Of a stretch of DNA of 37,290 nucleotides, positions 15,380 to 24,479 are shown in pieces; position 1 is the first letter of the stretch, and each line of letters opens with the position of its first letter. The position numbers and the translations under genes are program-made. The stretch lies in NCBI GenBank assembly GCA_964563885.1, contig CAZLYX010000016.1, positions 1 through 37,290 of the forward strand. Reading direction: 5' to 3'. The notes under the pieces are model-generated. The model made no database searches. It saw only the letters and a program-made list of their open reading frames with translations, and was not told the origin of the DNA. Source of the stretch: CAZLYX01 sp964563885 (GTDB taxonomy: Bacteria > Pseudomonadota > Gammaproteobacteria > Burkholderiales > Neisseriaceae).

Positions 15380-18157
15380 ATGTCCAACCCAACACTGCTT
15401 CTTGTCGATGGCTCTTCTTACGTTTATCGCGCCTATCATGCGATGGCGCAGCTCTCTGCACCCGATGGCACGCCCACTGGTGCGGTATATGGCGTGTTAA
15501 ACATGTTGCGTAAGCTGCGCAGCGAATATGTACACAACCATTGTTGCTGTGTGTTTGATGCCAAGGGTAAAAACTTTCGCCACGATATGTTTGAAGACTA
15601 CAAAGCCACGCGCCCACCTATGCCAGACGATTTGCGCCCACAAGCCGAGATGCTGCCAGATTTAGTGCGCCTGATGGGCTGGCCAGTATTGGTCATACCC
15701 AGCGTAGAAGCCGATGATGTGATTGGCACTTTGGCCAAACAAGCCGAAGCTGAGGGCTGGGATGTGGTGATTTCAACGGGCGACAAAGACATGGCGCAAT
15801 TGGTGAGTGAACACGTTAGCCTCATCAACACCATGAATGGCGAAGTGCTTGATATTCCAGGTGTGCAAACAAAATTTGGCGTGCGCCCTGATCAGATTAT
15901 TGATTATTTAGCACTGATGGGTGATAAAGTTGACAACGTACCTGGTGTCGACAAATGTGGTCCAAAAACCGCGGTTAAATGGCTCGATGCTTACGGCTCG
16001 TTACAAGGCGTGATTGAACATGCTGCTGAAATCAAAGGCAAAGTTGGCGAACATCTTCAGGCAGCCATTCCTCGCCTGCCGCTCTCTTATGAATTAGTCA
16101 CTATCAAAACTGATCTTGATTTACACAGCGAATTACCAGAAGGTTTACACAGCCTCCATCGCCAAAGCCCAAAATGGAGCCAACTTGTTGTAGATTTTAA
16201 GCGGCTGGGTTTTCGCTCTTGGCTCAAAGATGCTGAGCAACGATTGCATGAAAATACCAGCGAAGACCTGTTTCAATCTTTAGATATCGGCGAGCAAGCC
16301 GCACTGGCCAATGCCCAGCCAGCCGCACTCACTCTTGCCCCCGCGCCCGATACGATTAACTATCAATTAATCAACACTGAAGCTCAACTAGCAGAATTGC
16401 TGACCCGCCTCGATGCCGCCACTGCAATTGGTTTGGACACCGAAACCACCAGCCTCGATGCCATGCAGGCACAATTGGTTGGCATCAGTATGGCTTTTGC
16501 ACCTGGCGACGCTGTGTATATTCCGCTTGGACACACGCTCACTGCCGCTCCTGAGCAGCTGGATTTGGATGATGTTTTAGGCTACCTGAAACCTTATTTA
16601 GAAAGCGATAAGCTGTATAAAATCGGTCAGAATCTCAAATATGATGAGCATGTACTGTTTAATTATGGCATTAAGCTAAATGGCATTAGTGGTGATGCCA
16701 TGCTGGCTTCTTATATTATTGAAAGCCATCTTGGCCATGGCTTAGATGAGCTGGCCGAACGCCACTTAGGTTTACCCACCGTTAGCTACGAAAGCCTGTG
16801 TGGTAAAGGCGCTAAGCAAATAAGCTTTGCCGATGTTGCCATAGAAGATGCCACCCGATATGCCTCTGAAGACGCTGATTTCGCCTTACGCATTGAAGCG
16901 CACCTAAAACAATATATGGACACTAAGCAGCTCGAAATGTACCAACAATTAGAGCTGCCAGTGGCTGAAATATTGTTTATTATGGAGCGCAACGGCGTGC
17001 TCATCGACAAGCAAGAGCTGGCGCAACAAAGTCATGAGCTGGGCAGCGAATTATTACAGCTCGAGCAGCAGGCTTATGCCATTGCTGGTCAGCCATTCAA
17101 CCTTAACTCACCCAAACAATTGCAAGAAATCTTGTTCGACAAAATGGGTATTCCCACCAAAGGCCTGAAAAAAACCGCCTCAGGTGGCGTATCAACCAAC
17201 GAAGCGGTGCTTGAACAACTCGCACCAGACTATCCTTTACCCAGTATTATTTTACAAAACCGAAGCTTGGCAAAATTAAAATCGACTTATACCGACAAGC
17301 TACCAGCCATGATTAACCCTAAAACGGGTCGCGTCCACACCACTTACGCCCAAGCTGTAGCGATTACTGGCCGCCTTGCCAGCAACAATCCCAACCTACA
17401 AAACATCCCCATCCGCACCGAACAAGGCCGCCGAGTTCGCCGCGCTTTTATTGCACCAGCAGGCAGTAAAATAGTATCGGCCGACTACTCACAAATTGAG
17501 CTGCGCATTATGGCGCATTTGAGTGGCGATAAAACCCTTATCGATGCCTTCCAAAATGGCGAGGATGTACACCGCCGCACCGCCGCCGAAGTATTTGGCG
17601 TGCAACAAGAAAATGTAAATTCTGAACAACGCCGCTATGCCAAAACCATTAACTTCGGCCTTATTTACGGCATGGGTCAATATGGCTTGGCAAAATCACT
17701 GGGTATTGATAATTTGTCGGCTAAAAACTTTATCGACCGCTATTTTGCCCGCTATCCTGGCGTGGCTGAATACATGCAGCGCACCAAAGAGCAGGCCGCT
17801 CAGCAAGGTTATGTTGACACCATCTTTGGCCGCCGCCTATATCTACCTGATATTAATAATAAAAATGGCAATGCCCGCGCAGGTGCTGAGCGCGCCGCCA
17901 TCAATGCGCCCATGCAAGGCACGGCGTCAGATTTAATCAAACGTGCCATGATTGCGGTTCAAAACTGGTTGGTAGCCGATAAGCTACACAGCAAGTTAAT
18001 CATGCAAGTGCATGATGAATTGGTATTAGAAGTGCCCGATGCAGAATTAGATTTGGTTATCAAAAAGCTACCTGAAATCATGGCCAGCGTTGGCAATTTG
18101 ATTGTGCCACTTGTGGCTGAAGTAGGCGTGGGCGCGCATTGGGATGAAGCACATTGA
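15380..18157 (+). CDS. polA: DNA polymerase I
   Basis: Repair and Okazaki-fragment-processing polymerase, 925 residues with all three domains. The 5'-nuclease domain covers about 1-290 (LLVDGSSYVYRAYHAM, DNVPGV). The 3'-5' proofreading domain starts near 325 and retains the metal-binding DTET motif (about 353-356), so proofreading is probably active. The polymerase domain has motif A SADYSQIELR (about 700), the O-helix RRYAKTINFGLIYGMG (about 750) and motif C MQVHDELV (about 874). The start is preceded by a DUS variant whose AGG lies about 10 bases upstream; there is no other Shine-Dalgarno match. An exact DUS inside the gene (16579-16590) encodes G-Y-L-K. Confidence 0.98.
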   Translation: MSNPTLLLVDGSSYVYRAYHAMAQLSAPDGTPTGAVYGVLNMLRKLRSEYVHNHCCCVFDAKGKNFRHDMFEDYKATRPPMPDDLRPQAEMLPDLVRLMGWPVLVIPSVEADDVIGTLAKQAEAEGWDVVISTGDKDMAQLVSEHVSLINTMNGEVLDIPGVQTKFGVRPDQIIDYLALMGDKVDNVPGVDKCGPKTAVKWLDAYGSLQGVIEHAAEIKGKVGEHLQAAIPRLPLSYELVTIKTDLDLHSELPEGLHSLHRQSPKWSQLVVDFKRLGFRSWLKDAEQRLHENTSEDLFQSLDIGEQAALANAQPAALTLAPAPDTINYQLINTEAQLAELLTRLDAATAIGLDTETTSLDAMQAQLVGISMAFAPGDAVYIPLGHTLTAAPEQLDLDDVLGYLKPYLESDKLYKIGQNLKYDEHVLFNYGIKLNGISGDAMLASYIIESHLGHGLDELAERHLGLPTVSYESLCGKGAKQISFADVAIEDATRYASEDADFALRIEAHLKQYMDTKQLEMYQQLELPVAEILFIMERNGVLIDKQELAQQSHELGSELLQLEQQAYAIAGQPFNLNSPKQLQEILFDKMGIPTKGLKKTASGGVSTNEAVLEQLAPDYPLPSIILQNRSLAKLKSTYTDKLPAMINPKTGRVHTTYAQAVAITGRLASNNPNLQNIPIRTEQGRRVRRAFIAPAGSKIVSADYSQIELRIMAHLSGDKTLIDAFQNGEDVHRRTAAEVFGVQQENVNSEQRRYAKTINFGLIYGMGQYGLAKSLGIDNLSAKNFIDRYFARYPGVAEYMQRTKEQAAQQGYVDTIFGRRLYLPDINNKNGNARAGAERAAINAPMQGTASDLIKRAMIAVQNWLVADKLHSKLIMQVHDELVLEVPDAELDLVIKKLPEIMASVGNLIVPLVAEVGVGAHWDEAH

Positions 18158-18244
18158 TAGTGTAAGAATTGCTTATTTTAATAGACACACTTATCACTGT
18201 ATGTTGATTTAACTGTTTTGTATTCTCATGATGCATGCAAACAA

Positions 18245-18280
18245 AAAGGCTACCTGAACACTATTCAGGTAGCCTTTTGA
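18245..18280. terminator. bidirectional DUS-pair terminator between polA and cydB
   Basis: Exact forward DUS 18247-18258 and reverse DUS 18264-18275 separated by 5 bases, with AAAAA before and TTTT after. The genes on both sides end here. A further single reverse DUS lies at 18311-18322. Confidence 0.9.
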
Positions 18281-18347
18281 ATTACAAACCAATCAATATA
18301 ATTAAACTTATTCAGGTAGCCTCACTACTCACCGCCTGCTGTTTTTT

Positions 18348-19343
18348 TTAAGTATAAGTCAGCTCTTTTACTTTACCTCTAAATACCCAGTACGAGAAAA
18401 TGCTGTAGCCAATAATCATCGGCACGGTAATGCACACGCCCACCAAGGTGAAAATCAATGATGGCGTAGCAGAAGCAGCTTCCCATATCGTTAAACGATC
18501 AATCACAACATAAGGAAACAAGCTAATGCCTAATCCAATAGCACAAAATACCAAAGCGCTAACCACCAAAGTGAAGGGCTGCCACGACTGCTTATGTTGA
18601 ACTTCAGCTCTCGATAATAACCATTTAGCACGCAGCAAAGCCGCTGCGGTAACTAAGGGAATGAGCGACAGCCAATATAGATTTGGAAAGGTAAACCAGC
18701 GCTCGAGAATACTACCTGAAATATACGGTGTGGCAGCAGAAATCAACACCAAACAGGCAACCACGGGATACCATGCCTGATTAGCCCATACTCTGGCTTT
18801 GTCCTGCAACTCATGCTCCGTTTTTGCCAACAACCAGCAAGAAGCCAACAAAACATATACCGCAGGTACAGACAACATAATGGCGGTAGCAAACAGATAA
18901 TCACCCGTTGTGGTGCCAAAAGCGGTAACAAACCTGCCCAACATCCAGCCTTGGGTTACTGCTGTAATAGAAGAACCAATAATAAAAGCGGTGTTCCATA
19001 ACTTTTTGTGTGGCTCAGCTGATTTTACTCGGAAGTCAAACGCAGCACCGCGCACCACCAACGCCATCAACATAAAGGTAGCAGGCAAATAAAGCTCGCC
19101 CAATATCATGGTATTGGCTTTTGGAAATGCAATAAACAACACCCCTGCGCCCAACACCAGCCAAGTTTCGTTGGCATCCCAAAATGGGCCAATAGAAGAA
19201 ACCATCACATTTTGTTCGTCTTTTATTGCGCGCGGCAAGAGCATACCAACGCCTAAGTCAAAGCCATCTAACACAACATAAATGGTCATACTTAAGCCAA
19301 GTAGCCCGAGAAAAACAATGGGTAACCAATAGTCCCAGTCCAT
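18348..19343 (-). CDS. cydB: cytochrome bd-type quinol oxidase subunit II (CIO type)
   Basis: Second subunit of the bd terminal oxidase in the inner membrane, 331 residues with about eight to nine helices. Family signatures include YVVLDGFDLGVGMLLP near the start, IGPFWDANETWLVLG, and FPYVVIDRLTIWEAAS near the C-terminus. It ends the operon. Its ATG lies two bases after the cydA stop codon, so the two are surely co-transcribed and probably translationally coupled. No CydX/YbgT-like small gene follows before the terminator. Some literature would call the pair cioAB because of the cyanide-insensitive-type sequence. Confidence 0.94.
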   Translation of the reverse strand: MDWDYWLPIVFLGLLGLSMTIYVVLDGFDLGVGMLLPRAIKDEQNVMVSSIGPFWDANETWLVLGAGVLFIAFPKANTMILGELYLPATFMLMALVVRGAAFDFRVKSAEPHKKLWNTAFIIGSSITAVTQGWMLGRFVTAFGTTTGDYLFATAIMLSVPAVYVLLASCWLLAKTEHELQDKARVWANQAWYPVVACLVLISAATPYISGSILERWFTFPNLYWLSLIPLVTAAALLRAKWLLSRAEVQHKQSWQPFTLVVSALVFCAIGLGISLFPYVVIDRLTIWEAASATPSLIFTLVGVCITVPMIIGYSIFSYWVFRGKVKELTYT

Positions 19344-19345
19344 GC

Positions 19346-20695
19346 TTATACTCCTTGTTTATCAATGATGGTTTGCTGTGGCGTGTCTTTTTGGCTGTGT
19401 TCTGCCAAGTATTTCAACACAGCCAAATACGCTGTAAGCATCACTGCATATAAAACCACGTACATAGCCAACGTTAGCGCCACATTGCCTGTGGGTACCA
19501 TTTTAGTGACCGCATCTTTAGTGAGCTGATGGCCATAAACCATAAATGGTTGTCGCCCAATTTCAGTTACGTACCAGCCCGACAGCGTAGCAAACCAGCC
19601 AATAAAGGTTGTGCCTGCAAAAATATACAACAAGTTCTTGGGTAATTTTTCAGGTTGCCATTTACTTTTGCGCAAACGGTATAGTCCATACCAGCTAATC
19701 ATCAGCATCAAAACACCAATGCCCACCATAATGCGGAACGCCCAAAATATTGGCGCAACAGGAGGAGTATGCTCAAATTCATTTAAGCCTTTAATTTCAC
19801 CATCTAAACTGTGCGTGAGCAGTAATGATGCACCGTAGGGTATCGCCACCTCAAAGCGGTTACTTTTAGTTTTCTCATCTGGCAAAGCAAAGAGCAGTAA
19901 TGGCGCAGATTTTTCGGTATGCCATATGCCCTCCATCGCCGCCAGTTTGGCTGGTTGATGCTTTAAGGTATTCAAGCCATGGAGATCACCGACAAAAATT
20001 TGCACCACAATCGTTACCGCAGCCACAGTTAAGCCTAAACGCATCACTTTGGCTGTGCTTTCGTCAGCACTGCGCTTGATTACCTGCCAAGCAGATAATC
20101 CAACCAGCAGAAAAGAAACCGTCATCACTGAAGCCAGTGTCATGTGGACAAAACGATAGGGAAACGAAGGGTTAAATATAATGGCCAACCAATCACTGGC
20201 ATGAATCACGCCATTTGCATCGGTGATAAATCCTTGTGGCGTTTGCATCCATGAGTTTAACGCCAAAATCCAGAAGGCTGACAATAGCGTACCCGTTGCC
20301 ACAATCACCGAAGCCGTCATGTGTACGCGCTGCGATACTCGGTTATGACCAAACAGCATAATGCCAAGAAAACCCGCTTCTAAGAAAAAGGCAGTTAATA
20401 CTTCATAACCCAATAAAGGGCCCGCGATGTTCCCTGCCTGTTCCATAAAGCCCGGCCAATTGGTACCAAACTGGAAAGACATGGTGACGCCAGTAACCAC
20501 GCCCACACTAAATGTCAGCGCGAATACCTTAGTCCAAAATTGATAGGCTTGTAGCCAAGAAGGGTTTTGGGTTTTCCCCCAGCGCCAGCGAAAAAAGACA
20601 ATTACCCACGCCAAAGCAATACTAATGGTGGGAAATAAAATGTGAAAGCTGATGTTGAGTGCAAATTGCAGCCGGCTCAGCATAAGTACGTCCAT
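19346..20695 (-). CDS. cydA: cytochrome bd-type quinol oxidase subunit I (short Q-loop, CIO type)
   Basis: Haem-bearing subunit that oxidises quinol and reduces oxygen to water, 449 residues. Visible functional residues: His18 (haem d/b595 ligand), Glu98 and Glu106 in YEVLTAFFLEAGFLG (proton and haem site), His184 in RFVHMTLAS (b558 ligand), and the quinol-site Lys250/Glu255 in QPAKLAAMEG. The Q-loop lacks the long C-terminal insertion of the E. coli enzyme (522 residues), which defines the short-loop CIO class. Such oxidases support respiration at low oxygen or under cyanide or nitric oxide stress. The upstream region has a plausible promoter and an FNR-like palindrome. Confidence 0.96.
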   Translation of the reverse strand: MDVLMLSRLQFALNISFHILFPTISIALAWVIVFFRWRWGKTQNPSWLQAYQFWTKVFALTFSVGVVTGVTMSFQFGTNWPGFMEQAGNIAGPLLGYEVLTAFFLEAGFLGIMLFGHNRVSQRVHMTASVIVATGTLLSAFWILALNSWMQTPQGFITDANGVIHASDWLAIIFNPSFPYRFVHMTLASVMTVSFLLVGLSAWQVIKRSADESTAKVMRLGLTVAAVTIVVQIFVGDLHGLNTLKHQPAKLAAMEGIWHTEKSAPLLLFALPDEKTKSNRFEVAIPYGASLLLTHSLDGEIKGLNEFEHTPPVAPIFWAFRIMVGIGVLMLMISWYGLYRLRKSKWQPEKLPKNLLYIFAGTTFIGWFATLSGWYVTEIGRQPFMVYGHQLTKDAVTKMVPTGNVALTLAMYVVLYAVMLTAYLAVLKYLAEHSQKDTPQQTIIDKQGV

Positions 20696-20837
20696 AGCAC
20701 TTCCTTACTTAAGTTATTAGATATTTAATGATGATTAAGCCCAAAAAAGCCCATCACCCAACCCCTATTATTAAGAAGAAAACGATTTAGCTTGTCGCCT
20801 TTATAGTTCTCGCCATCATTTAAAACGCAGAATGATA

Positions 20838-20866
20838 AAAATAAGCAGCAAGACTTATTGAGTCAA
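20838..20866 (-). promoter_or_regulatory. candidate sigma-70 promoter of cydAB
   Basis: On the minus strand, TTGACT (20861-20866) and TATTTT (20838-20843) are separated by exactly 17 bases. That is five of six matches at -35 and four of six at -10. It would give a leader of about 135 bases before cydA. Confidence 0.45.
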
Positions 20867-20979
20867 CAAAATGCATAACGCATACCAAAATACTGGTTAT
20901 CTAAATTATGCACCTCAAAATATTTATTAATCATAAAAAATGTAAACTAATGGTAAATAGGTGACTATTACAAAATTGA

Positions 20980-20993
20980 ATGATTAATATCAA
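20980..20993. promoter_or_regulatory. FNR/ANR-like binding site upstream of cydAB
   Basis: ATGATTAATATCAA matches the FNR consensus TTGAT-N4-ATCAA in nine of ten fixed positions. bd oxidases are commonly controlled by FNR-type regulators. A weak TATTTA at 20954-20959 (minus strand) would place the site near -41, the activating position, while it is about 150 bases upstream of the better-looking promoter at 20838-20866. Function is inferred. Confidence 0.4.
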
Positions 20994-21174
20994 TGCAACG
21001 TTGCATAAGCTCTGAATGAATTATGTTCATTAATATATGAAGTGTCAAGATTATGACTTTAGAAAAAGTGCTGGGTAGCCAATACCTAATAATTCAAAAA
21101 ATCCTAAACCAATGAAACCAGAGTGTTTTTTAAAAAAATAATTACATATAATTAATATTGAAACAACCCAATAT

Positions 21175-21933
21175 TTACTCTTCTGGCCAATAATAGCTAT
21201 CTGGCAATGCTCTCGCCCCAAATATAGCCTGCCCAATACGCACAATGCTTGCACCTTCTTCAATCGCCATTTCAAAGTCGCCAGACATGCCCATTGAAAG
21301 CTCGTCCATACTCATTCCCTCTGGTAAATTATCACGCAAACGATTGCGGATATTACGCAGCAATATAAAGCAGTTGCGCACCTTATCGCTCTCATCAGAT
21401 AACAACGCCAGCGTCATCAGCCCTCTTACCTTTAGTCGCTTTAAATGAGCAATGTTGTGTATAAAGTCATCTGCCTGATCTGGATGTAATCCATATTTGC
21501 TTGATTCGCCAGAGGTGTTGATTTGCACGAAAACATCAAGGGTACGATTTTCTTGTTCTAAACGCGTATGCAGCTCTTGGGCAACATTCAGGCTATCGAG
21601 CGCCTGAAATTCACTGGCAAAACGGGCAATATATTTAATTTTATTGGTTTGCAGATGGCCAATAATCGACCATTCTGCCGCCAAATCTTGCATTGCCTCA
21701 GCTTTCCACATCGCCTCTTGTACTTTGTTTTCACCAAACTGGTGGCAGCCCAAACTAAAAGCCATACGAATGTGTTGTTCATCAACCGTCTTGCTCACTG
21801 GCAACAGCCGCACGCTATTCGGATTTCGCCCCGCTCGTGCGCAAGCTTGGTTAATCCGATGGTGTATCTCGTCTAAATTGTGTTTCAGCTCTACAGCAGA
21901 TACTGCTTTTGGATACAATTCATGCTTAATCAT
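21175..21933 (-). CDS. yggS: YggS family pyridoxal phosphate homeostasis protein
   Basis: PLP-binding protein of the alanine-racemase-like TIM-barrel fold without catalytic activity, which keeps free PLP and related amino-acid pools in balance. The PLP lysine is Lys48 in LLPVSKTV. Other family signatures are FGENKVQE, WSIIGHLQTNK, INTSGESSKYG, RGLMTLA, LSMGMSGDFEMAIEEGAS and VRIGQAIFG. Length (252) is slightly above the usual 230-235 because of an N-terminal extension of about 15 residues. A GGGAG ribosome binding site 7 bases before the ATG supports this start. It is a single gene; in many bacteria it neighbours pilT or proC, which are absent here. Confidence 0.94.
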   Translation of the reverse strand: MIKHELYPKAVSAVELKHNLDEIHHRINQACARAGRNPNSVRLLPVSKTVDEQHIRMAFSLGCHQFGENKVQEAMWKAEAMQDLAAEWSIIGHLQTNKIKYIARFASEFQALDSLNVAQELHTRLEQENRTLDVFVQINTSGESSKYGLHPDQADDFIHNIAHLKRLKVRGLMTLALLSDESDKVRNCFILLRNIRNRLRDNLPEGMSMDELSMGMSGDFEMAIEEGASIVRIGQAIFGARALPDSYYWPEE

Positions 21934-22105
21934 CTCTAACTCCCGTCAAATCAAACGATTTACGCTATTTTTTGGCTATTGAATTGATATGAGCCATTCT
22001 GATCTGATTCACAATGACCAACAATGCTTTTATTAACTGCTGTTAATACTTTTTAAATCATCAACTCATTACAAACGACATATTAGCCCATTTAAAATAC
22101 CATAC

Positions 22106-22146
22106 AAAAAGGCTACCTGAATAAAGTGTTCAGGTAGCCTTTTTTG
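22106..22146 (-). terminator. DUS-pair terminator after the FKBP gene
   Basis: Forward DUS 22110-22121 and reverse DUS 22129-22140 with a 7-base loop, A-run on the left and T-run on the right. It lies about 30 bases beyond the stop of the minus-strand FKBP gene. Confidence 0.88.
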
Positions 22147-22171
22147 CATCACAACATTTAACACTTATGAA

Positions 22172-22639
22172 TTAGCGATCCACAATAATGCGTGTTTTTT
22201 CTTCAGGCACTTTAGTTTCTTCTACTTTCACTACCTCTACAGCAAAGTTTAGCTCCATCCCCGCGAGTGGATGGTTACCATCTAAAGTAATAATGTCTTC
22301 ACCAATTTCGGTAATCACAAAATTAACTGGGCCATCAGGCGAATCGGCTTGCAGTGGCATGCCCACTTCTAAGCCAGGCAAATGAGCAAGTTGGGCTTTA
22401 TCAACTTGTTGGATGGCTTCTTCAAAGCGTTCACCATAGCCATTCTCTGGAGTAACCTTCACGTCGGCACGATCACCCACTTTTTTGCCGATTAGAGCAT
22501 TATCAAGTCCTGGAATAATGTCTCCAGCGCCAGCAACGTATGCCAACGGCTCTTGGCCTTCTGATGAATCAATCACGTTACCTTCGTTATCGGTTAAGGT
22601 GTAATGAATGTGCGCTGTGCGTCCGTTTTCGATTTGCAT
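22172..22639 (-). CDS. SlyD-like FKBP-type peptidyl-prolyl isomerase
   Basis: Prolyl isomerase and holdase chaperone, 155 residues, cytoplasmic (no signal peptide). The FKBP domain is interrupted in the usual SlyD way by an insert-in-flap chaperone domain: the FKBP part reads YTLTDNEGNVIDSSEG...GDIIPGLDNALIGKKVGD, the flap insert spans about residues 70-125, and the chain returns with LDGNHPLAGMELNFAVEVV. Unlike E. coli SlyD it lacks the His/Cys-rich metal-binding tail; the chain ends at EEKTRIIVDR. Without that tail a role in nickel delivery is unlikely. The start has AAGGACAATT directly upstream. Confidence 0.9.
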   Translation of the reverse strand: MQIENGRTAHIHYTLTDNEGNVIDSSEGQEPLAYVAGAGDIIPGLDNALIGKKVGDRADVKVTPENGYGERFEEAIQQVDKAQLAHLPGLEVGMPLQADSPDGPVNFVITEIGEDIITLDGNHPLAGMELNFAVEVVKVEETKVPEEKTRIIVDR

Positions 22640-22996
22640 AATTGTCCTTAGTTAGTCAGTTTAAGCTGGGCCTGACGCCTGCCTCCAGAAGAAGTTGGTT
22701 TGTTTTGCTAAATTTCAAGACATTAATTAGATTTTGTTTTGCTCATAGTTACTTTGATTTACTGAAATCAGTATAAATGATTAATTGTTGATAATCAGCA
22801 GTCAACAAATGGCGAGCGATTGGCTACCTGAAACGTTGTTTACTCAGTTTCTTTATTTAAGAACAATCTAAACGAATATAGTTTCACTCTGCCCCTAAAA
22901 AATAATCACTTTACTATCCATGCCGCACGCAATAAATAAACCAGCGCTCGCCTATCATGCTAAGCAAGCGCTGGTTTATTTACATTTATAGAGCGT
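22640..22996. other. spacer between FKBP gene and MFS gene
   Basis: It holds a DUS variant (TGGCTACCTGAA, 22821-22832) and the MFS terminator at 22934-22981. The presumed FKBP promoter lies near its left end, where an AT-rich block precedes the start. No coding frame is convincing. Confidence 0.5.
22932..22983 (-). terminator. MFS-gene terminator without DUS
   Basis: Perfect 15-base stem AAATAAACCAGCGCT (22934-22948) / AGCGCTGGTTTATTT (22967-22981), followed on the minus strand by TATTGCG. It lies 15 bases after the stop codon of the MFS gene and is one of only two strong terminators here lacking a DUS. Confidence 0.8.
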
Positions 22997-24307
22997 TTAG
23001 GGTTGATCAATCTCGGTAGCATTTACATCTTGCTCTAAAGCAACCTGAGCCAGATTTTCTTCCAACACCGAAACATCAGATTCTTCATTGCGCGGGTCTA
23101 ACTCTGGCATCAACCCACTCCCATCGCCTGGCATACTCACAAACACACTGCGCAATTCGATTGGCACTGTTTCCTGGCTTAAGGCATAGATGAGCAAAAT
23201 ACCAGCAGCAGCAATGAACACCACACTAAACATGGTATTGCCAGACCAACGCATTACAAAACCAATCAACAGTGGCGCCACCAGTGAACCAACACCGTAG
23301 CTAAACAATAAACTACGGCTCACGTCTACCGTGTTCATATTGTCTGGCAATTGATCATTTGCACGCGCGGCACCAAGTGAATATAAAGGAATCATGCCCA
23401 TGCCTAATACAAAGGCTGACGCATACTGAAGCCACATATTATCAGGCACCAATCTTACGCTGATGATGGTGCCAAGCCCTGCCAAAACAGCTAATGCAGA
23501 ACACAACACAATGGCATTGCGCCGACCATAACGATCGGAAAGTTTAGCAATGGGGATTAGCCCTAAAAATCCGCCTATCATCGCAGCTGTTAATATTGCC
23601 GATATGGTTGCCACGCTGTATCCCACGCCAAGTAGAAACACTGAAGACATGGTGAAATAGCCGTTTACCATCAGACCACCCATAAAGCTGCACACCAGCG
23701 CTAAGGGCACAATCTCAAACACGCGTGGCAAGCTGATGCGCTGCTGGGGTGGCAAGGCTGGCTCAGCCATAGTGGTTAACCCAATTGGCAACATCGCCAA
23801 CATCACCAAAATCGCGCTTAATATAAAAATTTGCTCGCTGCCAAAGCCCGCACCCATCAACAAAATACCAATGGTAAATGCCGCATAATAAATCACGTTG
23901 TAATACGCCAGCACGCTTGCACGCTGTGCTGAATCGCTGCGTTCAGCCAACCAGCTTTCTACCACCATCAGTAAGCTAAAATAACAAAAGCCCAACATCA
24001 GCCTTAAGCCACCCCAAGCCCACAAATTATCGGTCATTAAATGCGCCAACGCCGCCACTGCAAACAATGCACCCAACACACAAAAGCTGCGAACATGCCC
24101 AACGCGTGAGATCACACGATGGCTAGCAATCGCACTGAGCGCACCGCCAGTAAAATAAGCAGTGTTGAGCGCACCAATAACAATTTGGCTCACGCCACTT
24201 TGAGTGAGCTTAATACCTGCCGAGTTCAAAAATAGTCCGTATCCAGCAAACAAAAAAAACATCCCGCCGAACAGTGCGAAAAAAGGTTTGAGTACATTGA
24301 AATTCAT
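22997..24307 (-). CDS. MFS transporter, YcaD-like
   Basis: Twelve-helix inner-membrane permease of the major facilitator superfamily, 436 residues. The loop motif between helices 2 and 3 (SHRVISRVGHVRSF) and the repeat between 8 and 9 (AKLSDRYGRRNAIVL) are the MFS hallmarks. MVVESWLAERS is characteristic of the YcaD group. A charged acidic tail of about 45 residues follows the last helix. Substrate is unknown. I chose ATG 24305-24307 (MNFNVLKPFF); the frame extends to a TTG upstream, but those residues (MLRHFNHSCC) do not look like a membrane protein start. Confidence 0.87.
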   Translation of the reverse strand: MNFNVLKPFFALFGGMFFLFAGYGLFLNSAGIKLTQSGVSQIVIGALNTAYFTGGALSAIASHRVISRVGHVRSFCVLGALFAVAALAHLMTDNLWAWGGLRLMLGFCYFSLLMVVESWLAERSDSAQRASVLAYYNVIYYAAFTIGILLMGAGFGSEQIFILSAILVMLAMLPIGLTTMAEPALPPQQRISLPRVFEIVPLALVCSFMGGLMVNGYFTMSSVFLLGVGYSVATISAILTAAMIGGFLGLIPIAKLSDRYGRRNAIVLCSALAVLAGLGTIISVRLVPDNMWLQYASAFVLGMGMIPLYSLGAARANDQLPDNMNTVDVSRSLLFSYGVGSLVAPLLIGFVMRWSGNTMFSVVFIAAAGILLIYALSQETVPIELRSVFVSMPGDGSGLMPELDPRNEESDVSVLEENLAQVALEQDVNATEIDQP

Positions 24308-24430
24308 CGAGCGCTTTCTACAACAAGAGTGATTAAAATGCCTTAGCAAAGAATATGAACAAAAGGGGTTAGATTAAAAAGGGGTTACTAAAACAAATAA
24401 TAAAAAACAATAAACTTCTTGAATGAATAT

Positions 24431-24466
24431 AAAGGCTACCTGAAACCCTATTCAGGCAGCCTTTAT
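24431..24466 (-). terminator. ruvC terminator with mixed DUS dialects
   Basis: Exact DUS (24433-24444) faces TTCAGGCAGCCT (24451-24462), the reverse of AGGCTGCCTGAA. That variant is the dialect reported for Simonsiella. One G-T type mismatch results in the stem. It lies just past the ruvC stop codon. Confidence 0.8.
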
Positions 24467-24479
24467 TAACCCATTAATT

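Larger units (their letters stand above)
20696..21174. other. cydAB upstream region
   Basis: A 479-base gene-free AT-rich region between the cydA start and the yggS stop. It contains a minus-strand promoter-like pair (20838-20866) and an FNR-like site (20980-20993). It has no DUS, unusual for a spacer of this size here. Several small frames near 21051-21275 overlap yggS and look spurious. Confidence 0.6.

Noticed and set aside
21051..21275. 74-codon minus-strand ORF near the end of yggS
   Set aside because: It overlaps yggS in another frame; composition is that of AT-rich intergenic DNA.
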